64,000 nt of DNA from Alphaproteobacteria bacterium. Its GTDB lineage: Bacteria; Pseudomonadota; Alphaproteobacteria; TMED109. Below are positions 44,256 to 53,827 of the stretch, piece by piece. A program made the position numbers and the translations under genes. Below the pieces are notes generated by a model. That model ran no database searches. It saw nothing but the letters and a program-made list of their open reading frames with translations, and was not told the origin of the DNA. Within the stretch, counting starts at the first letter, position 1. Each line of letters opens with the position of its first letter. Location of the stretch: assembly GCA_021296265.1 (NCBI GenBank), contig JAGWAT010000002.1, forward strand, positions 46,364 to 110,363, read 5' to 3'.

Positions 44256-45131
44256 ATGGCGCAACCTGTTTTCGGGGTCCTTGGCGGAAGCGGCATCTAC
44301 GAGCTCGACTCGCTGGAGTCGCCGAGCTGGAAGTCCGTCAGCACGCCCTTCGGCGCACCGTCCGACGCGATCCTGCACGGTCAGCTGCACGGACTGGAGT
44401 TCCGTTTCCTGCCGCGGCACGGCCGCGGCCATCGCATCCCGCCCAGCAGCCTCAATTTCCGGGCGAACATTGATGCGCTGAAGCGAACCGGCGTCACCGA
44501 CATCATCTCCCTCTCGGCGGCCGGTAGCCTCCGGGAAAACCTGCCGCCGGGCACGTTCGTGCTGGTCGACCAGTTCATCGATCGCACCTTCGCGCGCGTG
44601 AAGAGTTTTTTCGGCCCAGGTCTCGTGGCCCACGTCTCCATGGCACATCCCACCTCCGACCGCCTCCGCCGCCTGCTTGCCGATGCGTCCGGATCGGCCG
44701 GCATACCTGCGGTGAACGGAGGTACCTACCTAGCGATGGAAGGTCCGCAGTTCTCGACCCGCGCGGAATCGGATCTCTACCGGTCCTGGGGCTGCGACGT
44801 GATCGGGATGACCAACATGCCCGAGGCGAAGCTCGCGCGCGAGGCCGAGATCGCCTACGCCAGCGTCGCGATGATGACCGACTACGACTGCTGGCATCCG
44901 GACCACGAGGCCGTCACGGTCGAGCAGGTCATTGGCGTGCTGCTGGATAACGCTACCCGCGCGAGAACGCTGGTCGAAGCGTTCGCGAAAGCCGCCGCCG
45001 CCACGGGCTGGGACGATTCCGATCCCGCCTACCGTGCCCTCGACGCGGCCATCATCACGCCGCCGGAAGCACGCGATCCCGATCTTGCGGAGAAGCTGGA
45101 CGCGGTGGCGGGACGGGTCTTGGGAGGCTGA
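44256..45131 (+). CDS. mtnP: S-methyl-5'-thioadenosine phosphorylase
   Basis: Cleaves methylthioadenosine with phosphate, feeding the methionine salvage pathway. 291 residues. GVLGGSGIYELDSLE at the N-terminus, FLPRHGRGHRIPPSSLNFRAN and VNGGTYLAMEGPQFSTRAES are signatures, and GMTNMPEAKLAREAEI with DYDCWHPDHEAVTVEQV identify the MTA phosphorylase group rather than purine nucleoside phosphorylase. Converges on petC with 9 bases between stops. Confidence 0.93.
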   Translation: MAQPVFGVLGGSGIYELDSLESPSWKSVSTPFGAPSDAILHGQLHGLEFRFLPRHGRGHRIPPSSLNFRANIDALKRTGVTDIISLSAAGSLRENLPPGTFVLVDQFIDRTFARVKSFFGPGLVAHVSMAHPTSDRLRRLLADASGSAGIPAVNGGTYLAMEGPQFSTRAESDLYRSWGCDVIGMTNMPEAKLAREAEIAYASVAMMTDYDCWHPDHEAVTVEQVIGVLLDNATRARTLVEAFAKAAAATGWDDSDPAYRALDAAIITPPEARDPDLAEKLDAVAGRVLGG

Positions 45132-45140
45132 CTCTCTCGA

Positions 45141-45920
45141 TCAGAGGTCGGCATCACCGCGCTTCACCGGCGTCCAGGTGCGCCTGTAGGTGGCGTAGAA
45201 CACACCAGTCATCACCAGCAGGAAGATCAATACCCGAAGGCCCATGCGCTTCCGCTCGTCCGCGCTCGGGTCGGCCGCCCAAGCGAGGAAGGTCGCCACA
45301 TCGTGAGCCTCCTGCTCGATGGTGGCGAGGGTGCCATCCGCGTATGTGACGTCCTCGCCCCAGAGCGGCTTCGGCATCGCGATGACCGAACCCGGAAAAT
45401 ACGGGTTGTAGTAGGACGCCCCAGCGTCGACACCCTCCGGCGGATCCTCGTAGCCGATGAGGATGCCGTAGACGTACGGGGCGCCACGTTCCAGCACCTT
45501 CAGCGAGAGATCGGGCGGCGCCACCCCGTTGTTGGCCGCGGCCGCCGCCTGCGGGTTCGGGAACGGTTCCGGAATCAGGGGATCGGATGGACGGCCCGAC
45601 CGCTCGAACATCTCGCCCGTGTCGTCCGGCCCGTCCATGACCAGCGTGTCGGCTGCCAGCCGACGGATATCGTCCTCGCCGAAACCCAGATCCGCCAGGT
45701 TGCGCCACGCCAAGAACCGGAGGCCATGGCACGCCGCGCAGACGTTCCGATACACCTCGAACCCGCGGATAGCGGCCGCGTGGTCGATCCGGCCGAACGG
45801 TCCGTCAAACGAAAACTCGACCGCCGGCGGGGACAGACCGTCGGTTGCCGCCTGGGCGGCGGGCCCGGCCGGCCAAGCCGCCAGCAGTCCCACGGCGAGC
45901 AGCCCATGCCAACGCGTCAT
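45141..45920 (-). CDS. petC: Cytochrome c1 of the bc1 complex
   Basis: Heme-c subunit of complex III that reduces soluble or membrane cytochrome c. 259 residues: signal peptide (1-24), heme motif CAACH at 61-65, the Met ligand in [12 protein letters not shown], and a C-terminal anchor helix ([16 protein letters not shown]). It is a separate gene here, not the fused petB-petC of some alphaproteobacteria. ATG overlaps the petB stop. Confidence 0.94.
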   Translation of the reverse strand: MTRWHGLLAVGLLAAWPAGPAAQAATDGLSPPAVEFSFDGPFGRIDHAAAIRGFEVYRNVCAACHGLRFLAWRNLADLGFGEDDIRRLAADTLVMDGPDDTGEMFERSGRPSDPLIPEPFPNPQAAAAANNGVAPPDLSLKVLERGAPYVYGILIGYEDPPEGVDAGASYYNPYFPGSVIAMPKPLWGEDVTYADGTLATIEQEAHDVATFLAWAADPSADERKRMGLRVLIFLLVMTGVFYATYRRTWTPVKRGDADL

Positions 45921-47137
45921 GGCCCGTGGCTCCCGTGCTGATGGCCGTAGATGCTCTCGGGCGGATGTCGCGAGCGCTCGACCCGACCGACCACCGGCAT
46001 CAGCACCAAGAAGTGGGCAAAGTAGTAGAAGGTCGCGATTCGGCCGATCGTAATGTAGATCCCTTCCGGCGAGTTCGCGCCAATCCAGCCGAGGACCAAC
46101 GTGTTCGCGGCGAACAGCCAGAACAACCAGCGGTACACCGGCCGGAACGCTGCGCTCCGGACTTTCGAACTGTCCAGCCACGGGAGCGCGAACAGGACGA
46201 GGATCGCGCCGAACATCGCGATCACGCCGCCGAGCTTGTGCGGGATGGCACGGAGAATGGCGTAGAACGGCAGGAAGTACCACTCAGGCACAATGTGTGG
46301 CGGCGTGCGGAGCGGATCCGCCGGGATGTAATTGTCGGGATGGCCGAGGCTGTCAGGGGCGTAGAAGACCACGCCGGCGAAGAAGACGAGCACCATGCCC
46401 AGACCGACGAGATCCTTCACTGTGTAATACGGATGGAAGGGGATGGTGTCCCGGGGCGCTCCGGGATTGACCCCGAGTGGATTGTTCGAGCCGTGCCGGT
46501 GCAGTGCGACGATGTGGAGAAAGACCAGCGCGACAATGACGAACGGCAGGAGATAGTGGAGAGCAAAGAACCGAGTGAGGGTCGGGTTGTCGACCGAGAA
46601 ACCGCCCCACAGCCATTCGACGATGGCCGGTCCGATGGCCGGAATCGCTGAGAACAGGTTGGTGATGACCGTGGCGCCCCAGAAGCTCATCTGGCCCCAC
46701 GGCAGCACGTAGCCCATGAACGCGCTCATCATCATCACGATCAGGATGATGATGCCCAGCCACCACAGCAGCTCCCTGGGTTCCTTGTAGGAGCCGTAGT
46801 ACAGACCCCGGAAGATGTGGATGTAGACGCAAATGAAGAAGAACGAGGCGCCGTTGGCGTGCACGGACCGAATCAGCCAGCCGTAGTTCACGTCCCGCAT
46901 GATGTGCTGCACGCTGTCGAAGGCATGGTCGACGTGCGGCGTGTAGTGCATGGCCAGCACGACACCGGTGATGATCTGCACCACCAGGAAGAACCCGGCG
47001 AGGGAGCCAAAGTTCCAGAACGCGTTCAGGTTGCGGGGGGTGCGGTACTCGATCAGCGAATGCCGCGCCATCGAGAACAGCGGCAGGCGGTAATCGATCC
47101 AACGCACGACCCGCGTCACGAGACCCGTATTCCGCAT
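45917..47137 (-). CDS. petB: Cytochrome b of the bc1 complex
   Basis: Membrane core of complex III with the two heme b groups and both quinone sites. 406 residues, eight helices: [20 protein letters not shown], heme histidines in [12 protein letters not shown] and [12 protein letters not shown], the Qo motif PEWYF ([12 protein letters not shown]). The ATG at 47137 is 5 bases after petA; in-frame starts further upstream lie in petA. Confidence 0.96.
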   Translation of the reverse strand: MRNTGLVTRVVRWIDYRLPLFSMARHSLIEYRTPRNLNAFWNFGSLAGFFLVVQIITGVVLAMHYTPHVDHAFDSVQHIMRDVNYGWLIRSVHANGASFFFICVYIHIFRGLYYGSYKEPRELLWWLGIIILIVMMMSAFMGYVLPWGQMSFWGATVITNLFSAIPAIGPAIVEWLWGGFSVDNPTLTRFFALHYLLPFVIVALVFLHIVALHRHGSNNPLGVNPGAPRDTIPFHPYYTVKDLVGLGMVLVFFAGVVFYAPDSLGHPDNYIPADPLRTPPHIVPEWYFLPFYAILRAIPHKLGGVIAMFGAILVLFALPWLDSSKVRSAAFRPVYRWLFWLFAANTLVLGWIGANSPEGIYITIGRIATFYYFAHFLVLMPVVGRVERSRHPPESIYGHQHGSHGP

Positions 47138-47142
47138 CGCGG

Positions 47143-47670
47143 CTAGCCCACCCGGATCGTGGTGTCGTCGACGAAGCGGTACGGCGGCACGGCCAGATTC
47201 TTCGGTGCCGGGCCCTTGCGGATCCGGCCCGACGTGTCGTAGTGCGAACCATGGCAGGGGCAGAACCAGCCCTGGTACTCGCCCTGTCCCCCGCCGATCG
47301 GAATGCATCCGAGATGGGTGCATACCCCGACCAGCACCAGATAACGGGGATCCTCCACCCGGCTGGCGTCGGTCGCCGGATCAGGGAGGTCGGCGACGTC
47401 GTCCTCCGTGGCCTGCTCGATCTCCTCGGGCGTCCGATGGCGCACGAACACGGGAGCCCCGCGCCACAGCACGGTGCGGCTGTGGCCCGGCTCGAGTCCG
47501 GCAAGGTCGATGTCGACCGTGGCCAGCGCCTGGACATCGGCAGACGGATTCATTTGGTCGATGAGCGGCCAAGTGGCGCACCCGGCAGCAACGGCTCCGA
47601 ACGCGCCGGAGGCAGTATTCAGGAAATCGCGGCGGCTCGAAGCCGCCGCTGGAGCAGCTGGATTCGACAT
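47143..47670 (-). CDS. petA: Rieske iron-sulfur subunit of the bc1 complex
   Basis: Shuttles electrons from the Qo site to cytochrome c1. 175 residues: twin-arginine signal ([15 protein letters not shown], 11-25), a membrane helix, hinge, and the [2Fe-2S] motifs CTHLGC (117-122) and CPCHGSHYD (137-145). First gene of petABC. Confidence 0.96.
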   Translation of the reverse strand: MSNPAAPAAASSRRDFLNTASGAFGAVAAGCATWPLIDQMNPSADVQALATVDIDLAGLEPGHSRTVLWRGAPVFVRHRTPEEIEQATEDDVADLPDPATDASRVEDPRYLVLVGVCTHLGCIPIGGGQGEYQGWFCPCHGSHYDTSGRIRKGPAPKNLAVPPYRFVDDTTIRVG

Positions 47671-47728
47671 ACGATTCGGAGATTCGGAAGGGTCCTAGGC
47701 CAACGCCGGTTCGTGCGGGCCGGGCTCG

Positions 47729-47756
47729 TTTGTAGCCGAGACCCGCCAATTTGCAA
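47729..47756 (-). promoter_or_regulatory. Candidate promoter of petABC
   Basis: Minus strand TTGCAA (47756-47751), 16-base spacer, TACAAA (47734-47729), about 50 bases before the petA ATG. Confidence 0.42.
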
Positions 47757-48387
47757 GGGGGTGGCATGCCAGCACGGCCACGGTCCCGATCCTCGGGCGG
47801 CGCATGGCCGCTACATACCACATAGGGCCCAGGCCTCCCGCAGGCGATCCGCCCTGCCGCCGGCAAGGAAGCGGCCTCCAAGGCGGTGCCCACGGTGCCG
47901 TGCACGCGCCCCCGCCCGGCAGGTCGTCTGGCGTCGGTCCCGGCTCGGGGATCGCCCGCGCATCGGTCGCCGGATGCGGTGTCGAATGACCCCGCGAGAC
48001 GGCCGGAACCGAGACGCTTCAAACGGCGCGCAGGTCCGGACCGGATTTCAGGCACGCCGGGCATCCATGGCGGCAGCGGCAGCATCCGGAGCCGGTCCAG
48101 ACACCCGAACTTGCGGCAAGCTGCTTCCAAACAGAGCCTTATATCCGGCTTCGCGCAGGCATCGATTTAATGTTTTCAGGGCTGCCAAACTATGGTACGG
48201 TACCGTGACCATTTGTTCGGATGCACGGACGTTGCTCGTCCGGATTGAACGTCGAGAATTTCCTTCCCGGGAGAGTCACGAACACCGCATGTTCCACTCA
48301 TGTAGGATCCGGGTTCAATATCTTGATTTTCCTCCGTCGGGTGAGGTTCGTTCCTTCCAGTCGCAATTATTGGGGTAAAGCAGCAAC
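47757..48387. other. Intergenic region between petABC and nrdA
   Basis: About 630 bases without a supported gene. The left two thirds is GC-rich; from about 48130 the AT content rises towards nrdA. The nrdA leader contains a hairpin CGGACG-TTGCT-CGTCCG (48226-48242), flanked by GTTC/GAAC arms, and a 10-bp palindrome ACGGTACCGT at 48197-48206. No NrdR box or cobalamin riboswitch motif was found. Confidence 0.45.
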
Positions 48388-50253
48388 ATGGATGGAATGA
48401 TCGAAGAGCGTGTGCCCCCTGCAGCGGTGCTGCCCGACAAGCTTTTCGGTCGAGACCAGGATGCGATTCAGGTCCCTGGCGGAAGGCGGGTCTCCCCGCG
48501 CGACAACCGCGACACGCACCTTACCGAATTCGGCAAATCGGTCCTCCGGGATCGGTACACGCTGCCGAACGAAACGATCCAGACCATGTTTGCCCGCGTC
48601 GCGAGCACGTTCGCCGATGACGACGGACACGCCCAGCGCCTGTACGACTACATTTCCAATCTCTGGTTCATGCCGTCGACTCCGGTGCTCTCCAACGGCG
48701 GCACGTCACGCGGCCTCCCGATCTCCTGCTTCCTGAACGAGGCGAGTGACAGCCTCGAGGGAATTGTCGATCTTTGGAACGAGAATGTCTGGCTCGCGGC
48801 GCGCGGCGGCGGGATCGGCAGCTACTGGGGCAACCTGCGTTCCATCGGCGAACAGGTCGGTCAGAACGGCCAGACGTCCGGCATCATTCCCTTTATCCGG
48901 GTCATGGACTCCCTGACTCTGGCGATTAGCCAGGGAAGCCTGCGCCGGGGCAGCGCCGCCGTTTACCTGCCGGTCAGCCATCCGGAGATCGAGGAATTCG
49001 TCGAGCTCCGACGTCCCACCGGCGGCGATCCGCACCGCAAGGCGCCAAACCTGCACCACGGAGTCGTGATTCCCGACGCCTTCATGCGCGCCGTCGAGGC
49101 GGACGGCGAATGGGAATTGATCAGTCCGCGTGACCAGCAGGCCCGCCGGCACGTGTCCGCCCGGGCGCTCTGGATCCGCATCCTGACCGCACGCGTGGAG
49201 ACCGGCGAGCCATACCTGCTGTTCATCGACCACGTGAACCGGGCTGTCCCGGAGCATCACCGCTTCCTGGGACTCAATGTTCGCACCTCGAACCTCTGTT
49301 CGGAAATCACGCTGCCGACCGGCCCGGATCACTTCGAGCGCGAGCGCACCGCAACCTGTTGCCTGTCATCGGTCAACCTCGAGCGCTACGACGAGTGGAA
49401 GAACGACCCGCTCTTCATCGAGGACGTCATGCGGTTCCTGGACAACGTGCTTGAGGGCTTTATCCAGAACGCGCCCGAATCCATGGCCAATGCCCGGTAC
49501 GCGTCAGAGCGGGAACGCAGCGTGGGGCTCGGCGTGATGGGATTCCACTCGTTCCTGCAAGCCCACGGACTGCCGTTCGAGTCCGCGGCGGCCAAGGCCT
49601 GGAACCGGAAGATCTTCAGGGATCTTCGGGCCCGCGCCGACGCGGCATCGCGCCTCCTCGCCCAGGAAAAAGGTCCCTGCCCCGACGCCCGGGATGCCGG
49701 CGCCATGGAGCGGTTCTCGAACAAGCTCGCGATCGCGCCGACCGCATCGATCTCCATCATCTGTGGTGGCACGTCGCCCGGAATCGAGCCCTTCGCGGCG
49801 AACGCCTTCCTTCACAAGACTCTCTCGGGAGCGTTTCCGGTGCGAAACGTCTACCTCCAGAAGCTGCTCGAGAGGAAGGGGCGTGACACCGACGACGTGT
49901 GGTCGTCGATCACGACCCGTCAGGGTTCCGTCCAGCATCTGGACTTCCTCGACGATGACGAAAAGGCGGTGTTCCGCACCGCCTTCGAGATCGACCAGCG
50001 GTGGGTGGTGGAACTGGCGGCCGACCGGGCGCCCTACATCTGCCAGTCGCAGTCGCTGAACCTGTTTCTGCCCGCCAACGTCCACAAGCGGGACCTCCAC
50101 CACCTGCATTTCCAGGCGTGGAAGCGCGGCGTGAAGAGCCTCTATTACCTGCGCTCCATGTCGCTGCAACGCTCCGACCAGGAGGCCATACCCGAGGTCG
50201 CCACGGCTTCCGAGGAATCGGTTGACTACGAGGAATGCCTGGCCTGCCAGTAG
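48388..50253 (+). CDS. nrdA: Ribonucleoside-diphosphate reductase, class I alpha subunit
   Basis: Reduces ribonucleotides to deoxyribonucleotides using a radical passed from NrdB. 621 residues. Active-site residues are visible: C114 (GLPISCFLN), N302/C304/E306 in TSNLCSEI, C325 in TCCLSSVN, the radical-path pair Y586-Y587 in SLYYLRSMS, and the C-terminal shuttle CLAC (617-620). There is no N-terminal ATP-cone, so overall activity control by dATP is probably absent. The beta subunit gene nrdB is not within the flanks, which is unusual. Class II enzymes are excluded by the YY pair and length. Confidence 0.9.
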   Translation: MDGMIEERVPPAAVLPDKLFGRDQDAIQVPGGRRVSPRDNRDTHLTEFGKSVLRDRYTLPNETIQTMFARVASTFADDDGHAQRLYDYISNLWFMPSTPVLSNGGTSRGLPISCFLNEASDSLEGIVDLWNENVWLAARGGGIGSYWGNLRSIGEQVGQNGQTSGIIPFIRVMDSLTLAISQGSLRRGSAAVYLPVSHPEIEEFVELRRPTGGDPHRKAPNLHHGVVIPDAFMRAVEADGEWELISPRDQQARRHVSARALWIRILTARVETGEPYLLFIDHVNRAVPEHHRFLGLNVRTSNLCSEITLPTGPDHFERERTATCCLSSVNLERYDEWKNDPLFIEDVMRFLDNVLEGFIQNAPESMANARYASERERSVGLGVMGFHSFLQAHGLPFESAAAKAWNRKIFRDLRARADAASRLLAQEKGPCPDARDAGAMERFSNKLAIAPTASISIICGGTSPGIEPFAANAFLHKTLSGAFPVRNVYLQKLLERKGRDTDDVWSSITTRQGSVQHLDFLDDDEKAVFRTAFEIDQRWVVELAADRAPYICQSQSLNLFLPANVHKRDLHHLHFQAWKRGVKSLYYLRSMSLQRSDQEAIPEVATASEESVDYEECLACQ

Positions 50254-50370
50254 CCCCGGCGCCGCCCGGGCATCCAAACGGAATGCCGGTGCACGGCCCG
50301 GGACGGACGTTTCCGCCCTAGTTCCCCCGCGCCCCCACTGCCCCGCAGCCGCCGGACGGCGAACCGCATC

Positions 50371-50898
50371 ATGCGCGAGCGCTTCGAAGACATGCTGGCG
50401 GGCGGCCACCCGAACTCGCTCGGGCGGACCCTGGAAGTCGTGGCGGCTGTCCTTGCCCGCCCGGCGCGATTTGCTGAACTCTTCGCATGCTACGCCGCCG
50501 CCGACCCCGTGGTCCGGCTGCGCACCTCGAATGCGCTCAAGCGCGTCCAAGCCGAACGTCACGACCTTCTGGTGCCCTACATCGACCGGCTGATCAACGA
50601 GATCGGCAAACTCGACCAAGCTTCCGCGCAATGGACTCTCGCGCAGCTCTTCGACCGGCTGGCCCCCGATATGGATACCGCTCAGCGAGCGAGCGCCCTC
50701 GTGATCATGCAGCGCAACCTGTCTACGTATGACGACTGGATCGTGCTCAATGCAACCCTGGAGACCCTGTCCCGCTGGGCGCCAGAAGACCCAAGCCTGC
50801 GGCGGTGGCTGCGGTCGCACCTGGAGCGCCTCTCAGCCGACCGGCGGAAATCGGTGGCGGCGCGGGCACGCAAACACCTGCGCCGTCTCTATCCGTGA
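50371..50898 (+). CDS. Hypothetical helical-repeat protein
   Basis: Unrecognised 175-residue protein that is predicted all-helical, in pairs of amphipathic helices (DPVVRLRTSNALKRVQAERH, then QWTLAQLFDRLAPDMD) resembling HEAT repeats. No signal or membrane segment. Basic C-terminus (RKSVAARARKHLRRL). It follows nrdA by 117 bases on the same strand, but nothing indicates a shared role. Confidence 0.65.
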   Translation: MRERFEDMLAGGHPNSLGRTLEVVAAVLARPARFAELFACYAAADPVVRLRTSNALKRVQAERHDLLVPYIDRLINEIGKLDQASAQWTLAQLFDRLAPDMDTAQRASALVIMQRNLSTYDDWIVLNATLETLSRWAPEDPSLRRWLRSHLERLSADRRKSVAARARKHLRRLYP

Positions 50899-50954
50899 AC
50901 TCGCGGTCCGCCGGTCAACCGCAGGCGAGGGGGCCCCGGAAAGGGAGCACAAGG

Positions 50955-51641
50955 ATGCAGCAGAACCGTTTCGGGGCGTTGAAGCGTTTCGCCGACCGGC
51001 AGGCGGACGCCGCCCCCCCGGCCCTGCAGAGAAACACCGTCCGGACCCTGGAGAACTTCGGTCGCATCCGGCTCTCCAAGCACTTCTTCATGCGTGATTT
51101 CTTGTACTCGGAGGTCTCCTCGGCCCACGGTATCCCCAACATTCCGAACACGCCCGAACTCGCGATCGAAGCAGGCAGGGGGCTCTGCGAGCACCTGCTG
51201 GAGCCGCTTCGGGAGATCTTCGGGCACGTCGCGGTTCGCTCCGCCTTCCGGAGCGCGGCAGTCAACCGATACGGCAACCGGCACAGGCTGAATTGCGCCC
51301 GCAACTTCAGGACCCACGCGAAGCACATCTGGGACCACCGCGACGCGGACGGCTGCATCGGTGCCACGGCCTGTGTCGTGATCCCGTGGTTCATCGACTC
51401 GGCGGACTACCGGGCCACTGGCGACTGGCGGCCGCTGGCATGGTTCATCCACGACCGGTTGCCGTACTCGGAGATGTGCTTCTTTCCGAACAACGCCGCG
51501 TTCAACCTGACGTGGCGGAACCGGCGCCCGCGCCGCGAGATCCGGAGCTACGTGCCCCCCCGAGGGATCCTCACGCGTCCGGGATTCGCCAACCACGCCA
51601 ACGACCACAGCGCCTGCTATCCGGGCTTCCCCAGCGCCTGA
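50955..51641 (+). CDS. Hypothetical protein, distant M15-like peptidase fold
   Basis: 228 residues. HFFMRDFLYSEVSSAHG, LCEHLLEPLREIFGHV and VRSAFRSAAVNRYGN resemble the start of M15-type (VanY-like) peptidase domains, where a conserved SxxRSxxxN stretch is followed by SxHxxGxAxD. Here that second motif is replaced by HAKHIWDHRDADGCIGA, so the zinc site is not convincing. No signal peptide. GGAG and AAGG stretches precede the ATG. Function unassigned. Confidence 0.6.
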   Translation: MQQNRFGALKRFADRQADAAPPALQRNTVRTLENFGRIRLSKHFFMRDFLYSEVSSAHGIPNIPNTPELAIEAGRGLCEHLLEPLREIFGHVAVRSAFRSAAVNRYGNRHRLNCARNFRTHAKHIWDHRDADGCIGATACVVIPWFIDSADYRATGDWRPLAWFIHDRLPYSEMCFFPNNAAFNLTWRNRRPRREIRSYVPPRGILTRPGFANHANDHSACYPGFPSA

Positions 51642-51691
51642 AGCAAGGCACGGACCGGCCGGCAGTCAGTGCGCGGGCGCGGCACCGCGCG

Positions 51692-51719
51692 TTGGCAGGC
51701 GGCGTGCCAAAAATATATT
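51692..51719 (+). promoter_or_regulatory. Promoter of mrp with overlapping dyad
   Basis: TTGGCA (51692-51697), 16-base spacer, TATATT (51714-51719). The sequence TTGGCAGGCGGCGTGCCAA (51692-51710) is a perfect 6-bp dyad around a 7-base centre that covers the -35, so a repressor bound there would block the promoter. Confidence 0.5.
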
Positions 51720-51795
51720 AGACTGGTTTCAAGCTGGCTCGTTGCCGTCGCGGCCGCCGGCCACGCGGCCCCCTGCGGCCAGGCGGAAGGTGCCC

Positions 51796-52887
51796 GTGCC
51801 GACTATTACCGAAGCAGACGTGCGCTCCGCCCTGAGCGGCGTCAACGACCCCGCCCGCAATCAGGACGTCATCAGTCTCGGAATGGTGCAGGAGATCGCC
51901 ATCCGGGACGGCAATGTCGCCTTCGCCCTGGAGGCCGAGCCGGCGCGGGCCAAGGCGCTTGAAGTCGTGCGCCGCGCCTGCGAGCAGGCGGTCCTGTCGC
52001 TCCCCGGGGTGGCGTCGGTGAGCGCGGTGCTCACCGCCGAACGCCGGCCGCAGGCGTCGGCGGGCCCGGGCGCCAGCGCACACGCCATCTCCCTGCCGGG
52101 CGTCCGGTCGATCATTGCCGTCGCCAGCGGCAAAGGCGGTGTCGGCAAGTCGACCGTCACCTCCAACCTGGCGCTGGCCATGCGCCGCCAGGGGCTGCAG
52201 GTCGGCATCCTGGATGCCGACATCTACGGTCCCTCCCAGCCCCGCCTGATGGGGATCTCCGGCCGACCGCAGTCGATCGACGACCGCCGCATCCGACCGA
52301 TGACCGGGTACGGGATCAAGGTCATGTCGATCGGCTTCATGGTGGACGAGGAGCGCCCCATGATCTGGCGGGGGCCCATGGTGCAGGGAGCGCTGGAACA
52401 GCTGCTCCGGGACGTGGAGTGGGGCGAACTCGACGTCCTGCTGGTCGACATGCCGCCCGGCACCGGGGACGTGCAGCTCACGATGTCGCAACGCGTGCCA
52501 CTCCGCGGCGCCGTGATCGTGTCGACTCCGCAGGACATCGCGCTGATCGACGCCCGCAAGGGACTGAACATGTTTCGCCGGGTCGACGTGCCGGTTCTGG
52601 GTTTCATCGAGAACATGAGCTGGTTCGCCTGCCCGAAGTGCGGTGAGCGCACCGAAATCTTCGCCCACGGCGGCGCCGAGCGGGCGGCAGCCGCCATGCA
52701 GGTCCCGTTCCTGGGCGGCATCCCGCTCCACCTCTCGATCCGGGAAACGTCCGATCAGGGCCAGCCGATCGTGGCCACCGCGCCCGAGAGCGCCGAGGCC
52801 CGGGCCTTCGTCGAGGTGGCCGACCGGGTCGCCGCAGCTTTGCAGGAGGCTGACACCGCTTCGATGCCAGAGATCAGCTTCGACTGA
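51796..52887 (+). CDS. mrp: Iron-sulfur cluster carrier protein (Mrp/ApbC family ATPase)
   Basis: Cytosolic P-loop NTPase that carries and transfers [4Fe-4S] clusters. 363 residues: N-terminal MIP18-like domain (ALSGVNDPARNQDVISLGMV), deviant Walker A GKGGVGKST at 112-120, DADIYGPSQPRLMG, LLVDMPPGTGDVQL, and the cluster-binding CPKC in FACPKCGERTEIF. The GTG at 51796 has GGAAGG 5 bases upstream; a GTG two codons earlier overlaps that site. Confidence 0.92.
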   Translation: MPTITEADVRSALSGVNDPARNQDVISLGMVQEIAIRDGNVAFALEAEPARAKALEVVRRACEQAVLSLPGVASVSAVLTAERRPQASAGPGASAHAISLPGVRSIIAVASGKGGVGKSTVTSNLALAMRRQGLQVGILDADIYGPSQPRLMGISGRPQSIDDRRIRPMTGYGIKVMSIGFMVDEERPMIWRGPMVQGALEQLLRDVEWGELDVLLVDMPPGTGDVQLTMSQRVPLRGAVIVSTPQDIALIDARKGLNMFRRVDVPVLGFIENMSWFACPKCGERTEIFAHGGAERAAAAMQVPFLGGIPLHLSIRETSDQGQPIVATAPESAEARAFVEVADRVAAALQEADTASMPEISFD

Positions 52888-52896
52888 AGGCCTGAG

Positions 52897-53817
52897 CTAG
52901 GTGGGCGGCAGCTCTCGCCCCAGGAGCGCGTGCAGCTCTCGCCATTCGCGCATGCCGAGCCCGCTCGCCTCCCGATCCACCGGCTCGCCCGCCAGCCAGG
53001 CCCTGACCACCTTCAGCATGGGGCCCGACAGCTCGGCGGCCCCCAGCCGGTAATCCTCGAACGCCTCCGCAACCTGCGGCACCCAGCGCTGCACGATTCC
53101 GAGCATGGCCTCCGCATAGACCCGAATCTCGGTCTGCGCGTGGGGATCCGCCCGCAGCTGCAGGAAGTGCAGCAGGTTGTGAAGATTGACCTTCCAGTAC
53201 CACTGCGTGTACGTGGAAAGGGGCAGATTGATCCGGGCGATCTCGCGGGCAAGGCCGGGCCGGGCCGGGTCGACGGGAGCGCCGTCGGGCTTCTCGTTAA
53301 GGAGCCATTCGTAGCGGTCGTAGGCTCGGCGTGCGTCTTCCTCCAACAGCCGCCGGACCTCCTCGGCAACGCCCGTCGGCACGTGTTCATCGCGCCCCTG
53401 CGCATTGGATCTGGACTGCACGGCCAGGTCTTCCGGCGACGGCAGGTAGAACTCGCGATCAAGGACCGAATAGCGGGCCGAGTACTCGTTGACCGATGCC
53501 GTGCGATGGCGAATCCATTGCCGGGCCACGAAAATCGGCAGCTTCACGTGAAACTTGATGGAACACATCTCGAACGGGGTCGTGTGCCGATGGCGCATCA
53601 GGTAGCGGATCAGGCCACGATCCTCGCGGACCCTCCGCGTGCGTGCTCCATAGGAAACGCGGGCCGCCTGCACGACCGCCGCGTCATCCCCCATGTAGTC
53701 GACCACGCGGATGAACCCGTGATCCAGCACGGGATATTCGCGCCCGAGGATGGCTTCGATGGCCGCGACGATCGGTCGGCCCGTGGTCGCATCTTCCGCA
53801 GGGGTCGAAGCAGTCAC
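52897..53817 (-). CDS. thyX: Flavin-dependent thymidylate synthase
   Basis: Makes dTMP from dUMP with methylene-THF, FAD and NADPH. 306 residues. The ThyX motif [14 protein letters not shown] is at residues 103-116, preceded by [20 protein letters not shown] and followed by [18 protein letters not shown]. Unlike classical ThyA this enzyme regenerates THF directly. GTG start at 53817 is 10 bases after the stop of the hypothetical gene upstream; no ATG precedes the conserved core in frame without running through that gene. Confidence 0.94.
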   Translation of the reverse strand: MTASTPAEDATTGRPIVAAIEAILGREYPVLDHGFIRVVDYMGDDAAVVQAARVSYGARTRRVREDRGLIRYLMRHRHTTPFEMCSIKFHVKLPIFVARQWIRHRTASVNEYSARYSVLDREFYLPSPEDLAVQSRSNAQGRDEHVPTGVAEEVRRLLEEDARRAYDRYEWLLNEKPDGAPVDPARPGLAREIARINLPLSTYTQWYWKVNLHNLLHFLQLRADPHAQTEIRVYAEAMLGIVQRWVPQVAEAFEDYRLGAAELSGPMLKVVRAWLAGEPVDREASGLGMREWRELHALLGRELPPT

Positions 53818-53827
53818 GGGCCGGGGC

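Noticed and set aside
47757-48387. Cobalamin riboswitch or NrdR box before nrdA
   Set aside because: Neither the B12-box GCCACTG nor an ACACWATATATWGTGT-like motif is present.
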